In this document: one piece after another, positions 42,716 through 52,271 of the stretch
Layout of the letters: the number at the start of each line of letters is the position of its first letter
Position numbering within the stretch: the first letter of the stretch is position 1
Assembly (NCBI GenBank): GCA_017619355.1
Contig: JAFZSO010000059.1
Location: 62,001 to 126,000, forward strand
From: Muribaculaceae bacterium
GTDB lineage: Bacteria > Bacteroidota > Bacteroidia > Bacteroidales > Muribaculaceae
DNA: 64,000 nucleotides
Reading direction: 5' to 3'
Notes under the pieces: generated by a model
Databases searched by the model: none
Told to the model about the DNA's origin: nothing
The model's input: the letters and a program-made list of their open reading frames with translations, nothing else
Position numbers and translations under genes: made by a program

Positions 42716-43687
42716 TTATTCTTTCACTTCCCAACCCAGAGCTGAAGCGCCGAGCACGGCGGCATCGCTCTCCTTGAGTTCGGAGATAAGGATTTTCACC
42801 TTGCCCTTGAACACCTTCATCACATTCTTCTCAAAGGCGTCGCGCACGGGTTTCATGATGAGCTCGCCACTCTTGGTCAAGCCGCCGAACAGCACGAATG
42901 CCTCGGGGCTGGAGAAGGTGGTGAAGTCGGCCAGTGCCTCGCCCAGAATGGTGCCGGTGTACTCGAAAATCTCCTTAGCCAGCTTGTCGCCAGCCATAGC
43001 GCAGTCATACACATCCTTCGAGGTGATTTTGTCGGCATCCAGTTCACGGAGTTTAGACTCATCGGGGCGGATGTCGAGGAACTCGCGTGCCGTGCGTGCC
43101 ACACCCGTAGCCGAGCAGTAAGCCTCAAGACAACCCGTGCGTCCACAGCCGCACATGCGTCCGTTGTTGCGTTTCATCACCACATGGCCCAGCTCGCCGG
43201 CGAAGCCGTCGTGACCATACACCATCTGTCCGTTGATGACGATACCGCTGCCCACGCCAGTGCCCAGGGTAATCATGATGAAGTCTTTCATACCGCGTGC
43301 CACGCCGTAGGTCATCTCGCCGATTGCGGCAGCGTTGGCGTCGTTGGTGATCACGCAGGGGATGCCAAATTTCTTGGTAATGAGGTCGGCCAGAGGAATG
43401 GGAGTGGGCCAGGGCAGGTTCACGCCGTCTTCAATGATGCCGGTGTAGTAGTTAGCGTTAGGTGCACCGATACCTATGCCGTTGATTTTGCCAGCAACAT
43501 CGTTAGCCTCAACGATGCGGGTAATCTCGGTGTAGAGTTCGTCGATGTAGTCGTTAATGTCACTGTGTTTGCCGGTCTTGATGGAGTCGCTGGCAATCAC
43601 ATTGCCGCGAGCGTCGACAATACCGAAGGCGGTGTTGGTTCCGCCCATGTCAATACCTATTACATAAGGTTTAGCCATGTTAGCCAT
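42716..43687 (-). CDS. ROK family glucokinase
   Basis: A 323-residue sugar kinase: phosphate-binding GIDMGGTNTAFGIVD (11-25), NDANAAAIGEMTYG with the catalytic Asp, GTGVGSGIVING, the sugar-binding ExGH as GELGHV, and the ROK zinc motif CGCGRTGCLEAYCS. It phosphorylates glucose (or N-acetylglucosamine-like sugars) in the cytoplasm. The start may be M1 or M4 (MAKPYVIG). A good promoter lies upstream at 43735-43765. Confidence 0.93.
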   Translation of the reverse strand: MANMAKPYVIGIDMGGTNTAFGIVDARGNVIASDSIKTGKHSDINDYIDELYTEITRIVEANDVAGKINGIGIGAPNANYYTGIIEDGVNLPWPTPIPLADLITKKFGIPCVITNDANAAAIGEMTYGVARGMKDFIMITLGTGVGSGIVINGQMVYGHDGFAGELGHVVMKRNNGRMCGCGRTGCLEAYCSATGVARTAREFLDIRPDESKLRELDADKITSKDVYDCAMAGDKLAKEIFEYTGTILGEALADFTTFSSPEAFVLFGGLTKSGELIMKPVRDAFEKNVMKVFKGKVKILISELKESDAAVLGASALGWEVKE

Positions 43688-43734
43688 ATTAAAAAGAGTT
43701 TAAGCGGTTTATAATTATTGGTTTTTGAATTTCA

Positions 43735-43765
43735 CAAAGTTAGCATTTTTATGTGCAAAATGCAA
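43735..43765 (-). promoter_or_regulatory. Promoter of the glucokinase gene
   Basis: Minus strand: TTG (43763-43765), 20 nt, TAACTTTG (43735-43742). Confidence 0.72.
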
Positions 43766-43795
43766 GATTTTGCCTTGTTTTTTTGCATTGGTGCG

Positions 43796-46207
43796 TCAGA
43801 AGGTCATGGAAATGCGTGCGTTGATTTGCCTGCGGGTGAGGTAATTGGGCACGGCATACTGAATGGCATTCACATCGGTCACCCAGTAGTAGCTGCTCAC
43901 ATTGGAGATGTCGAGCAGGTTGAACACATCCACGCCCAGCCAGATGCTCTTGAAGTGACTCAGGAAGCCCGATGTGGGTTTGTGTTCCTTGCCCACGAGT
44001 TCGAAGCTCAGGCCGGCGTCCACGCGCTTGTAGGCGGGCTGGCGGAAGTAGGCCACATCGCGGGTCATGCGTGGCGAGGTGGTGGGCAGACCGTCGGAGA
44101 TGATGCCCTTGAGGCTGAACTTGAAGCGCGGATGGTTGGGGAAGTAGTCGGTGAAGAAGATGGCCAGGCTGTAACGCTGGTCGGTAGGCAGTGGCACATT
44201 CACGCCGTTGAGGGTTTCCTGCGTCTTCATCAGCGAGAGGCTGATCCACGAGTCGGTTCCCTCCACAAACTGGCCGAAGAACTTCATGTCGATGCCGGCA
44301 ATGTAACCCTTGGAACTGTTGGTTCCCGAATACACGAGCTTGAGGTTATCAACCTCGTAGGGAATGAGGTTCGACAGATTCTTGTAGTAAACCTCGGTAG
44401 TGAATTTGAAGGGCCGGTTCATGGCGCGGAAGGTGTAGTCGCCTCCCAAGATGGCGTGTATGCTGCGTGGCGACTTGATGTCGCTGTTCAGTTCAATGTA
44501 GTTGTTGCCCAGTTCATCGGTGCGCTCAATGCGGTATTCCTTGTAGAAGGGCGACTGGTAGTAGATGCCGCCCGCCAGACGCAGTGAGAAGCGGTTGTTG
44601 CGCGCTGGCACATAGCCGATGCTGAAGCGCGGCGAGAACAGTGTCTCCTTGTTGAAGTCCCAGTACGATACTCGCACACCCAGGTTCACGGTGAGCATGC
44701 CGGCATCCATATATAATTTATAGGTGTCTTGCACGAATCCCGAGAAACGGGTAGTGTTCAGGTCGTTGTGTGATGCCAGATTGGAAATCACATTCACCTC
44801 TTCAGGCAAGTGGGGCAGGGAGTAGCCGGCCGAGTCGCGCCATTGCCACTCGCGCGAGCGCTCGTAAATGTCGTCGCGGCGGAAGTTGAAACCATAGGTG
44901 AAATTGTTGTGGCTGATAGAGATGTTTCCTTTAAATCCTAAATTCATCACTTTGATGCGAAGCCTGTTGCGGGCATGCTCATGATACTTGCCCACACCCA
45001 GTTCGCCACCTATCGATTCATCGCCTGCGCTGGTGCCTGCGGCATCGAGCCAGTACTCGCCGTGGATATCATAGGATACCAGCTCGTTGGTCTGGTAGGC
45101 CGAGCCGAGCAGTGTGATGTCGTTGCCCTTTTTGAAGCTATAGGTGAGTGAGAGAGCACCGAAGTAGGTCTGGAACTTGTCTTTCTCATGACCGTCGAAA
45201 TACACGAGGAACGACTTGGCATTCTGTGAGGTACCGAAGCTCGTCTCGCGGTTCTTGGGCGTGAAGCGATAGTCGTTGATCGACACATTGCCCAGGAACG
45301 ACATTTTAAACTTGTCGCTGGGTTTCAGTGTGATAAAGGTCTGGTAGTCGAGGTATTGCGGGTCATATTCACCCTTGGAGTCCATAGAGCCTAACAGCGA
45401 CGAATTGCGCTTGTAGCGCACACCGTGCAGTTGCGAGAACTTGCTGCTGGCCTGACCTATCGACAGGCTGCCGCCCTGCAGGCTTGCTGCAAGCGAACCC
45501 TCGAAAGCCTCAGGCTCCTTGTAGGTGATGTCGAGCACCGACGACATCTTGTCGCTATACTCGGCGTTGAAACCACCAGTGGAGAAACTCACGCCCTTCA
45601 CCATGTCGGGGTTGATGACGCTCAAGCCCTCCTGTTGCCCAGAACTGATGAGCTGCGGGCGATAGATTTCGATGCCGTTGATATACACGCTGTTCTCGTC
45701 GTAGGTGCCGCCGCGTACCATATACTGCGAACTCATCTCGTTCTTCGAACTCACACCGGCTTGCGTGGCAATGATGGCCTCTACACTGCCGCCCGAGGCA
45801 TCGGGGGTGAGCGCGAGTGCCGTGGCATCGATGCTCTGCATGGTGTTGGTCTGCTTCTTGAACTCGGTGATTTGCACTTCGGCAAGTTCGTGGGTCTTCT
45901 TGTAGAGTTTGGGGTTGAGTGAGATGTTGCCTGTGGGTTTCACGATCTGACGGCGCACATCGCTGTAGCCCAGGCAGGTGAAGATGACCATGATGGTGTC
46001 GGCCGGCGGCACGGTAAGTTCATACATGCCCTTGGTGTCGGTCACTGCACCTATGGCGGTGCCCTCGATGCGCACTGAAGCGAAGTCGATGGGCTCGCCT
46101 TTCTCGTCGATTACTTTACCCGATATTTTCACTTGTGCCACAGCCTGAAGCGCCATGAGTGAGCACATCAGCAGCAGTGGCAATTTGATTCTAAAAAACT
46201 GTTTCAT
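43796..46207 (-). CDS. TonB-dependent receptor with carboxypeptidase-like N-domain
   Basis: An 803-residue outer-membrane receptor. Signal peptide MKQFFRIKLPLLLMCSLMAL; beta-sandwich of the CarboxypepD_reg-like type (VKISGKVIDEKGEPIDFASV to about residue 100); plug with AIIATQAGVSSKNEMSSQYM, VRGGTYDENSVYINGIEIYRP and FSTGGFNAEYSDKMSSVLDI; 22-strand barrel ending RISMTF. The VRGG plug motif is typical of receptors for organic ligands or metals; there is no SusD gene next to it and the ligand is unknown. I chose ATG 46207; two upstream in-frame ATGs are possible. Confidence 0.9.
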   Translation of the reverse strand: MKQFFRIKLPLLLMCSLMALQAVAQVKISGKVIDEKGEPIDFASVRIEGTAIGAVTDTKGMYELTVPPADTIMVIFTCLGYSDVRRQIVKPTGNISLNPKLYKKTHELAEVQITEFKKQTNTMQSIDATALALTPDASGGSVEAIIATQAGVSSKNEMSSQYMVRGGTYDENSVYINGIEIYRPQLISSGQQEGLSVINPDMVKGVSFSTGGFNAEYSDKMSSVLDITYKEPEAFEGSLAASLQGGSLSIGQASSKFSQLHGVRYKRNSSLLGSMDSKGEYDPQYLDYQTFITLKPSDKFKMSFLGNVSINDYRFTPKNRETSFGTSQNAKSFLVYFDGHEKDKFQTYFGALSLTYSFKKGNDITLLGSAYQTNELVSYDIHGEYWLDAAGTSAGDESIGGELGVGKYHEHARNRLRIKVMNLGFKGNISISHNNFTYGFNFRRDDIYERSREWQWRDSAGYSLPHLPEEVNVISNLASHNDLNTTRFSGFVQDTYKLYMDAGMLTVNLGVRVSYWDFNKETLFSPRFSIGYVPARNNRFSLRLAGGIYYQSPFYKEYRIERTDELGNNYIELNSDIKSPRSIHAILGGDYTFRAMNRPFKFTTEVYYKNLSNLIPYEVDNLKLVYSGTNSSKGYIAGIDMKFFGQFVEGTDSWISLSLMKTQETLNGVNVPLPTDQRYSLAIFFTDYFPNHPRFKFSLKGIISDGLPTTSPRMTRDVAYFRQPAYKRVDAGLSFELVGKEHKPTSGFLSHFKSIWLGVDVFNLLDISNVSSYYWVTDVNAIQYAVPNYLTRRQINARISMTF

Positions 46208-46298
46208 ACTATCCATAACGAGAAAAAACGCATTTAAGTATATATATAACGCATTTTTTTTGAAAATATCTTGCCACACTTGCCTGGCAAAGGGATTT

Positions 46299-46901
46299 TT
46301 ATTGCTTCAGTTCCTCGTTGATGCTCTGGATGTAGTCAAGCACCTCGTCACGGCCTTGACCCGTCTCGCTCGAGGTGACAAAGATGGGAGGCAGTTCTTC
46401 CCATGTGTGCAGCAATTGGCGCTTGTAGGCCTCAACATTCTGAATGGCTGCCTGCTTGCCCAGTTTGTCGATTTTGGTGAACACGATGCTGAAGGGGACG
46501 CCCGACTCGCCCAGCCACTGCATGAACTCGAGGTCCACCTTTTGCGGCTCCAGTCGCGAGTCAACGAGCACAAACAGGTTGGTCATCTGCTGGCGCCCCA
46601 TGATGTAGCCACGGATGATTTGCTGCAGTTTGTCGCGTTCTTCCTTGCCGCGCTTGGCATAGCCGTAGCCGGGAAGGTCCACGATATACCATTCGCCGTT
46701 AATGAGGAAGTGGTTGATGAGCAGCGTCTTGCCGGGAGTTGAAGAGGTCTTGGCAAGGGCCTTGCGCTGGGTGAGCATATTGATGAGCGACGACTTGCCT
46801 ACATTGCTGCGGCCTATGAAGGCGTATTCGGGTTTGTCGGTTTTCGGGCACTTGCGGAAGTCGCTGTTGCTTATCTCGAATTGTGCAGTCTTGATTTTCA
46901 T
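46299..46901 (-). CDS. engB: Ribosome biogenesis GTP-binding protein EngB/YsxC
   Basis: A 200-residue small GTPase: G1 [10 protein letters not shown]2 region SSTPGKT, G3 [11 protein letters not shown]4 TKIDK and G5 TSSETGQG. It assists assembly of the large ribosomal subunit and is usually essential. It lies 7 nt after msrA, third gene of an operon with a secreted hypothetical protein and msrA. Confidence 0.95.
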   Translation of the reverse strand: MKIKTAQFEISNSDFRKCPKTDKPEYAFIGRSNVGKSSLINMLTQRKALAKTSSTPGKTLLINHFLINGEWYIVDLPGYGYAKRGKEERDKLQQIIRGYIMGRQQMTNLFVLVDSRLEPQKVDLEFMQWLGESGVPFSIVFTKIDKLGKQAAIQNVEAYKRQLLHTWEELPPIFVTSSETGQGRDEVLDYIQSINEELKQ

Positions 46902-46908
46902 TGATGTG

Positions 46909-47424
46909 TCAGTGTTTTGAGGGTTTGGCTTTGCGGGCGAGTTCGAAGAGGCCTAAAGGCAGATGGCAGTAGCCGTCGGGGTTCTTGTCGAGGTAATCCT
47001 GATGATATTCTTCGGCAGGGTAGAAGCAGGCCAGCGGCAACACTTCGGTGACCACGGGCAAGTCGTGACGCTTGCCCTCGGCGGCAATGCGGCGTTCGAT
47101 GACGGGCAGGTCGGCGGCATCGGTGTAGTAGATGCCTGTGCGGTACTGCGGACCTATGTCAGGTCCCTGCTGGTCCTCGACTGTGGGGTCGATGGCTGTG
47201 AAGAACATGTCGAGCAGGAATTCCAGCCCGATGCGTTCGGGGTCATAAACCACCTTTACGGTTTCGGCGTGGCCTGTCTTGTGGGTGCACACCTGCTCGT
47301 AGGTGGGATTCTCGACGGTCCCGTTGGCATAGCCCACTTGGGTCTCGACCACTCCGTCAATCATCTTGAAAAAGTGCTCGGTTCCCCAAAAGCAGCCACC
47401 GGCCAGATATATCTCGCGTGTCAT
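46909..47424 (-). CDS. msrA: Peptide-methionine (S)-S-oxide reductase
   Basis: A 171-residue MsrA with the catalytic motif GGCFWGTE at residues 9-16, the conserved VGYANG and the [14 protein letters not shown] segment near the C-terminus. It reduces methionine-S-sulfoxide in oxidised proteins, without an MsrB fusion. There is no signal peptide, so it acts in the cytoplasm. It sits between a secreted hypothetical gene (8 nt upstream) and engB. Confidence 0.95.
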   Translation of the reverse strand: MTREIYLAGGCFWGTEHFFKMIDGVVETQVGYANGTVENPTYEQVCTHKTGHAETVKVVYDPERIGLEFLLDMFFTAIDPTVEDQQGPDIGPQYRTGIYYTDAADLPVIERRIAAEGKRHDLPVVTEVLPLACFYPAEEYHQDYLDKNPDGYCHLPLGLFELARKAKPSKH

Positions 47425-47432
47425 ATCAGGAT

Positions 47433-48110
47433 TTATTTCCTTTTCGATTTCTTAGAGGATTTCTTGGAGGTCTTTTTGGAAGATTTCTTTGAGGAGTTAT
47501 TAGAAGATTTACCCGAGTAAGATTTTCTCTTCTTGCTATAGTACTTCTTAGAACTCCTGCTGGTGGTTACCTGTTCAAACTCATCGGAGTCTGTGTCGAC
47601 ATCGACGATTTCCTCGCCCTGTGATTTTCCCTCCATGCGTTCTTTCTCGGCAATTTCTACCCAGGGCTGGAAAAATTTGAAAATGGCTTGATAGGCGCTG
47701 ACTGCCAGTTTGTTGGGGTTTGAGGTGAACCACTCGGCATTGATGTGCTCGCCCGAGTCAAACTCCATGTAAACTCGCTTGGTAGAGCCGCCCATCATGC
47801 TTTCAATGTCCTTGTAACCGTCGATTTCGTAAAACTTGTTCTCCCTGACAAGGGTTTCCAGCTGACGGGCCACATCGGCGCTCACCTCATAATGGCGTTC
47901 GTCAGGCTGAGTCATGTTCCGGTTGTATTCATATACCACCACAGTGGTTTTTCCGTTCTCGTTAATGAGTTCGCAGAAGTTCCTGCCCCAGCCGTCGTTG
48001 CGCTTGTCGGCATAACAGCAATAAATCATGTGCCCCTTGGGAGCAGGTGTCTGCGCCCACGCTGCGGCAAAAGTGGTGAGCATGAAGCATGCTATAAGAA
48101 ACTGTTTCAT
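47433..48110 (-). CDS. Hypothetical secreted protein with Lys/Ser-rich tail
   Basis: A 225-residue protein with signal peptide (MKQFLIACFMLTTFAAAWAQ). The globular part (about 22-165) has an alpha/beta pattern with VVVYEYNRNMTQPDERHYEV and KFYEIDGYKDI; no family recognised. The C-terminal 45 residues are almost only Lys, Ser, Thr and Tyr, strongly basic. Such a tail on an exported protein could bind anionic envelope polymers; that is inference. First gene of the operon with msrA and engB; TATCTTTG -7 box at 48161-48168. Confidence 0.72.
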   Translation of the reverse strand: MKQFLIACFMLTTFAAAWAQTPAPKGHMIYCCYADKRNDGWGRNFCELINENGKTTVVVYEYNRNMTQPDERHYEVSADVARQLETLVRENKFYEIDGYKDIESMMGGSTKRVYMEFDSGEHINAEWFTSNPNKLAVSAYQAIFKFFQPWVEIAEKERMEGKSQGEEIVDVDTDSDEFEQVTTSRSSKKYYSKKRKSYSGKSSNNSSKKSSKKTSKKSSKKSKRK

Positions 48111-48188
48111 AATGGTCATTTTTTATGTTATTAAAATGCGTGAATTCAAAAATGGTTTAGCAAAGATAGCAAGAAAATTTAGATTGTG

Positions 48189-48219
48189 TTGATTAGGTCA
48201 GTTTTTTTTGCTATTTTTG
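48189..48219 (+). promoter_or_regulatory. Promoter of ligA
   Basis: TTG (48189-48191), 20 nt, TATTTTTG (48212-48219). It is back to back with the msrA-operon -7 box at 48161-48168. Confidence 0.7.
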
Positions 48220-48242
48220 CTAAAAAATAACGAATTGCTCTC

Positions 48243-50243
48243 ATGGATATATTTGAACAGCGAATCAAGGAACTGCGTGCCGAGTTGGAGCGCCACAACC
48301 ATAGCTACTATGTGCTGAATAACCCCACCATCAGCGATCAGGAATATGATGCGATGATGCGTGAGCTACAGGAGCTGGAGGCCGACAACCCCCAGTACTT
48401 CGACCCGCTCTCGCCCACGCAGCGAGTGGGCAGCGACCTGAGCCAGGGTTTCGTGCAGGTGGCGCACGAGCGGCCCATGCAGAGCCTGGGCAATTCTTAC
48501 TCTATCGAGGAGGTGCAGGACTTCCTGCGCCGTGCCAAGGACGGTCTGGGCGGCGAACCGGTGCAGATTGTGGGCGAACTCAAGTATGATGGCACGAGCA
48601 TTTCGCTCACCTATGAGCAGGGCCGCCTGGTGCGTGCCGTGACGCGTGGCGACGGTGTGCGCGGCGACGATGTTACCGCCAATGTGCTCACCATCAGGAG
48701 CATTCCCTTGCAGCTGTTGCCGGGCAACTGGCCCGAGAAGTTTGAGGTGCGTGGCGAGATTCTGCTGCCGTGGGCCAGTTTCGAGAAACTCAACCAGGAG
48801 CGCGCCTATAACGAGGAACCGCTGTTTGCCAATCCCCGCAATGCAGCCGCCGGAACGCTCAAACTCCAGAATTCGGCCGAGGTGGCGCGTCGTGGATTGG
48901 ATGCCTACTTCTACTTTGTGCTGGGCGACAATCTGCCGGGCGACACGCACTATGACCGCATGCAGGCTGTGAAGTCGTGGGGCTTCAAGGTGGCGCAGAT
49001 GACGCTGCTGCCCTCGATTGATGCCGTGAAGGACTTCATTGACCAGTGGGATGTGGAGCGCAAGTCGCAGCCTGTGGCTACCGACGGCCTCGTGTTCAAA
49101 CTCAACAGCATTCGCCAGTGGCTTAATCTGGGCAGCACTGCCAAGTCGCCTCGCTGGGCCATTGCCTATAAGTTTGCCCCCGAGCGTGAGTGCTCGCGAC
49201 TGCAATCTATCACCTTCCAGGTGGGGCGCACGGGCGTCATCACCCCGGTGGCGAACCTCGACCCTGTGCTGCTCTCGGGCACTGTGGTGAAACGGGCTTC
49301 ATTGCACAACGAAGATGTCATCCGTCAGTTAGATATTCACGATGGCGACAGCCTCTATGTAGAAAAAGGCGGTGAAATCATTCCCAAGATTGTGGGCGTG
49401 GACCTCAAGCAGCGCGTGGCGGGCAGCAAGCCTGTGGAGTTTGTGCGCGAGTGCCCCGTGTGTGGCACACCGCTGGTGCGCGTCGAGGGCGAGGCGGCAT
49501 GGGTGTGCCCCAATAAGTATGCCTGCCCGCCACAGATCACGGGCCGCATCGAGCACTTTGTGGGCCGTCACGCCATGAACATCGACGGCATAGGCGAGGA
49601 AGTCGCTATCCAGTTGCACGAGACCGGACTGGTGAACAATATCGCCGACCTCTACGACCTCACTGGCAACGACTTGCTTCGTCTGGAACACTTCCAGAAG
49701 AAGGCGGCCTCCCGTCTGCTTCGCGGCATCGAGGCTTCGCTCGAGGTGCCTTTTGAGCGCGTGATTTTTGCACTGTCTATCTCCTATGTGGGCGAAACTA
49801 CCGCCAAGGTGCTGGCCCGCAATGTGCACAACATCGACAACCTGATGGCGATGGATGCCGAGCAGCTGGCCGCCATACCCGAAATCGGTCCCAAGATTGC
49901 CGAGAGCATTGTGGAATACTTCAGCGTGCCCGGTAACCGCGAGATTGTGGAACGCCTGCGTCGGGCTGGCGTGCAGATGTCGCTCAGCGAGGAGCAGCTG
50001 CAGAGCCGCACCGACAAGCTGGCGGGCAAGAAAATCGTCATCAGCGGTGTCTTTGCCAAGCACTCCCGTGAAGACTACAAGGCTATGATTGAGCAGCATG
50101 GCGGCAAGAATGTGAGTAGCATCTCGGGCGCCACCAGTTTTGTGCTGGCAGGGGAGAACATGGGTCCCTCGAAGCTGGAGAAGGCACAGAAACTGGGAGT
50201 GGCCATCATCAACGAAGACGAGTTCCTTGCGATGCTCGAATAA
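48243..50243 (+). CDS. ligA: NAD-dependent DNA ligase
   Basis: A 666-residue bacterial LigA with all domains: Ia domain ([19 protein letters not shown]), adenylation domain with the lysine nucleophile in [12 protein letters not shown]-fold ([13 protein letters not shown]), Cys4 zinc finger starting [11 protein letters not shown], helix-hairpin-helix repeats and a C-terminal BRCT domain ([19 protein letters not shown]). It seals nicks in replication and repair, and is essential. Its length is normal for the family. Confidence 0.97.
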   Translation: MDIFEQRIKELRAELERHNHSYYVLNNPTISDQEYDAMMRELQELEADNPQYFDPLSPTQRVGSDLSQGFVQVAHERPMQSLGNSYSIEEVQDFLRRAKDGLGGEPVQIVGELKYDGTSISLTYEQGRLVRAVTRGDGVRGDDVTANVLTIRSIPLQLLPGNWPEKFEVRGEILLPWASFEKLNQERAYNEEPLFANPRNAAAGTLKLQNSAEVARRGLDAYFYFVLGDNLPGDTHYDRMQAVKSWGFKVAQMTLLPSIDAVKDFIDQWDVERKSQPVATDGLVFKLNSIRQWLNLGSTAKSPRWAIAYKFAPERECSRLQSITFQVGRTGVITPVANLDPVLLSGTVVKRASLHNEDVIRQLDIHDGDSLYVEKGGEIIPKIVGVDLKQRVAGSKPVEFVRECPVCGTPLVRVEGEAAWVCPNKYACPPQITGRIEHFVGRHAMNIDGIGEEVAIQLHETGLVNNIADLYDLTGNDLLRLEHFQKKAASRLLRGIEASLEVPFERVIFALSISYVGETTAKVLARNVHNIDNLMAMDAEQLAAIPEIGPKIAESIVEYFSVPGNREIVERLRRAGVQMSLSEEQLQSRTDKLAGKKIVISGVFAKHSREDYKAMIEQHGGKNVSSISGATSFVLAGENMGPSKLEKAQKLGVAIINEDEFLAMLE

Positions 50244-50282
50244 GCGATTTTGACCAGGCTCATGGAATAATGACATCATTTT

Positions 50283-50316
50283 TTTGACATTAGTTGAAAA
50301 AAATGCATTATCTTTG
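50283..50316 (+). promoter_or_regulatory. Promoter of udk-lptB
   Basis: TTTG (50283-50286), 22 nt, TATCTTTG (50309-50316). The leader is about 70 nt. Confidence 0.55.
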
Positions 50317-50391
50317 CGAAAGTCAATCCCTGTGGGCACCTTTGACTCATGAAAAATTGATAACAACACGACTTTTAACAACTATAAAACT

Positions 50392-51012
50392 ATGTTTATC
50401 ATTGGTATAGCCGGTGGAACCGGTTCGGGCAAAACAACCGTAGTGCGCAAAATCATGGATCGCCTTCCCCAGGGCGAAGTGGGCATCATCTCGCAAGACT
50501 CCTACTACAAGGATTCGAGCCATGTGCCAGTTGAAGAAAGGCAGAACATCAACTTCGATGAGCCGGCAGCTTTCGATTGGGAACTGCTGCTCAACCATCT
50601 CAAGAGTCTGAAGGCGGGCAAGTCCATCGAGATGCCCACCTACGATTACCTCACCTGCTCCCGCCAGAAGGAGACGGTGCACATGGATCCGCACGATGTG
50701 GTGCTCATTGAGGGCATTCTGGTGTTCTCTGATGCACGCCTGCGCAAGATGATGGATATCAAGGTGTTTGTCGATGCCGATGCCGACGACCGCCTGATTC
50801 GCGTCATCTCCCGCGACTGCATTGAGCGTGGACGCACCCCGCAAATGGTGATTGACCGCTACGAGAAGGTGCTCAAGCCCATGCATCAGCTTCACATCGA
50901 GCCTGCCAAGAAGTGCGCCGACATCATCGTGCCCGAAGGCGGACACAATGAGGTAGCCATCAATCTGCTCACCGATTACATCAAGAGTCGACTCAACAAG
51001 ACCAATAAATGA
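50392..51012 (+). CDS. udk: Uridine kinase
   Basis: A 206-residue P-loop kinase: GIAGGTGSGKTTV (5-17), ISQDSYYKD with the catalytic Asp, NFDEPAAFDWELL and IEGILVFSDARLR, then RRDxxERGR-like SRDCIERGRTP. It phosphorylates uridine and cytidine for pyrimidine salvage. Its TGA overlaps the ATG of the next gene (51009-51012), so translation of lptB is coupled to it. Confidence 0.95.
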   Translation: MFIIGIAGGTGSGKTTVVRKIMDRLPQGEVGIISQDSYYKDSSHVPVEERQNINFDEPAAFDWELLLNHLKSLKAGKSIEMPTYDYLTCSRQKETVHMDPHDVVLIEGILVFSDARLRKMMDIKVFVDADADDRLIRVISRDCIERGRTPQMVIDRYEKVLKPMHQLHIEPAKKCADIIVPEGGHNEVAINLLTDYIKSRLNKTNK

Positions 51013-51959
51013 ATTTCTCGTTGAAAAACAAGAAGGAGCCTGCTGTGGAAAATAAATTGCAGGCCACTGATTCCGTCGCTCCTGTGGAGATGGATGTGCC
51101 CATTGCAGAACAAGGGGAATTGTCGGTTAAAGACAATCAGGAGGCCACCTCTGAATCCACCTCAGGCAAGCCCTCAAAGGAAACGGCTGCCATGCTCAAG
51201 CAGGCGGGCGACGAGGGCAGGCTGGTGCTGCGCACCGACAACCTGGTGAAGAAGTATCGCCAGCGCACCGTGGCCAACCATGTGTCCATCGAGCTGCATC
51301 AGGGCGAAATCGTGGGTCTGCTGGGGCCTAATGGTGCCGGCAAGACCACCACCTTCTATATGACCACGGGCCTTGTATCTCCCAATGAGGGTCGTGTCTT
51401 TCTCAACGATGTGGATATCACCAAGTTGCCGGTTTATAAGCGTGCCAAACTGGGCATCGGTTATCTGCCGCAGGAGGCCTCGGTGTTCCGCACCCTTACC
51501 GTAGAGAACAACATCCGTACCGTGCTCGAGATGACCGACACCACGCCTGAGTATCAGCGCGACAAGCTCGAGGAACTCATTGCCGAGTTCCACCTCGAGA
51601 AGGTGCGCAAGAACTTGGGTAACCGCCTGAGTGGTGGCGAGCGTCGCCGTTGCGAGATTGCACGCTGCCTGGCCATCAATCCGCGCTTTATCATGCTCGA
51701 CGAACCCTTTGCCAGTGTCGACCCCATTGCCGTGGAAGACATCCAGAGCATAGTCTATAGCCTCAAGTCGAAGAATATAGGTATTCTCATCACCGACCAT
51801 AATGCCCCCGAAACGCTGAGTATCACCGACCGCGCCTATTTGCTCTTTGAAGGCAAAATCCTCTTCCAGGGCTCAAGCGAAGAGCTGGCGGTGAACCCCA
51901 TCGTGCGCGAGAAATACCTGGGCCGCAACTTCATCTTCCGCCGCAAGCACTTCGACTAA
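51009..51959 (+). CDS. lptB: LPS export ABC transporter ATPase LptB, with N-terminal extension
   Basis: A 316-residue ATPase. The ABC domain (about 71-316) has Walker A GPNGAGKTTT, signature LSGGERRR, Walker B FIMLDEPFASVDPIAVEDIQ and the LptB-type end YLGRNFIFRR. With LptFG it pulls lipopolysaccharide from the inner membrane. The first 70 residues are an acidic, Ser/Thr/Glu-rich and probably disordered extension absent from E. coli LptB (241 residues). The extension begins exactly at the ATGA overlap with udk. Confidence 0.9.
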   Translation: MNFSLKNKKEPAVENKLQATDSVAPVEMDVPIAEQGELSVKDNQEATSESTSGKPSKETAAMLKQAGDEGRLVLRTDNLVKKYRQRTVANHVSIELHQGEIVGLLGPNGAGKTTTFYMTTGLVSPNEGRVFLNDVDITKLPVYKRAKLGIGYLPQEASVFRTLTVENNIRTVLEMTDTTPEYQRDKLEELIAEFHLEKVRKNLGNRLSGGERRRCEIARCLAINPRFIMLDEPFASVDPIAVEDIQSIVYSLKSKNIGILITDHNAPETLSITDRAYLLFEGKILFQGSSEELAVNPIVREKYLGRNFIFRRKHFD

Positions 51960-51970
51960 ATGTTCAAAGA

Positions 51971-52070
51971 AGCCCGTTAGGGCTGGGCAGATAATAGGCA
52001 GGGGTGGAGCGAAGCGCAACCCCTGTTTTTTTGTAGTATTTAGTTAATAGCCCTGTAAGGGCGGCAGAAT
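51971..52070 (+). repeat. REP-like palindromic element, type B
   Basis: Hairpin AGCCCGTTAGGGCT, then GGGCAGATAATAGGCAGGGG, an inner GGAGCGAAGCGC hairpin inside CAGGGGT...ACCCCTG, and a final AGCCCTGTAAGGGC hairpin with GGCAGA. The same sequence, inverted, forms the right half of the composite at 17592-17700. It lies just after lptB. The remaining 52071-52159 holds nothing I can identify. Confidence 0.7.
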
Positions 52071-52159
52071 AAACCTGATTCATAAAACCAACTCTTGCAG
52101 ATTTATTTAGACTTCTTCTAAAAAAACACATCTTCCCACTAAAAAATGTGCGATTTTAT

Positions 52160-52190
52160 TTTGATTTTCTTGTAAAATATAATATATTTG
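52160..52190 (+). promoter_or_regulatory. Promoter of the SusE-like repeat protein
   Basis: TTTG (52160-52163), 19 nt, TATATTTG (52183-52190); leader about 75 nt. Confidence 0.7.
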
Positions 52191-52271
52191 CGGTTAATGT
52201 TAATATTTTAACATCGCAACAAGAAATTTCAGTGTTAATTAAACCATATTGTTAACTAAAAACTATGCCTT

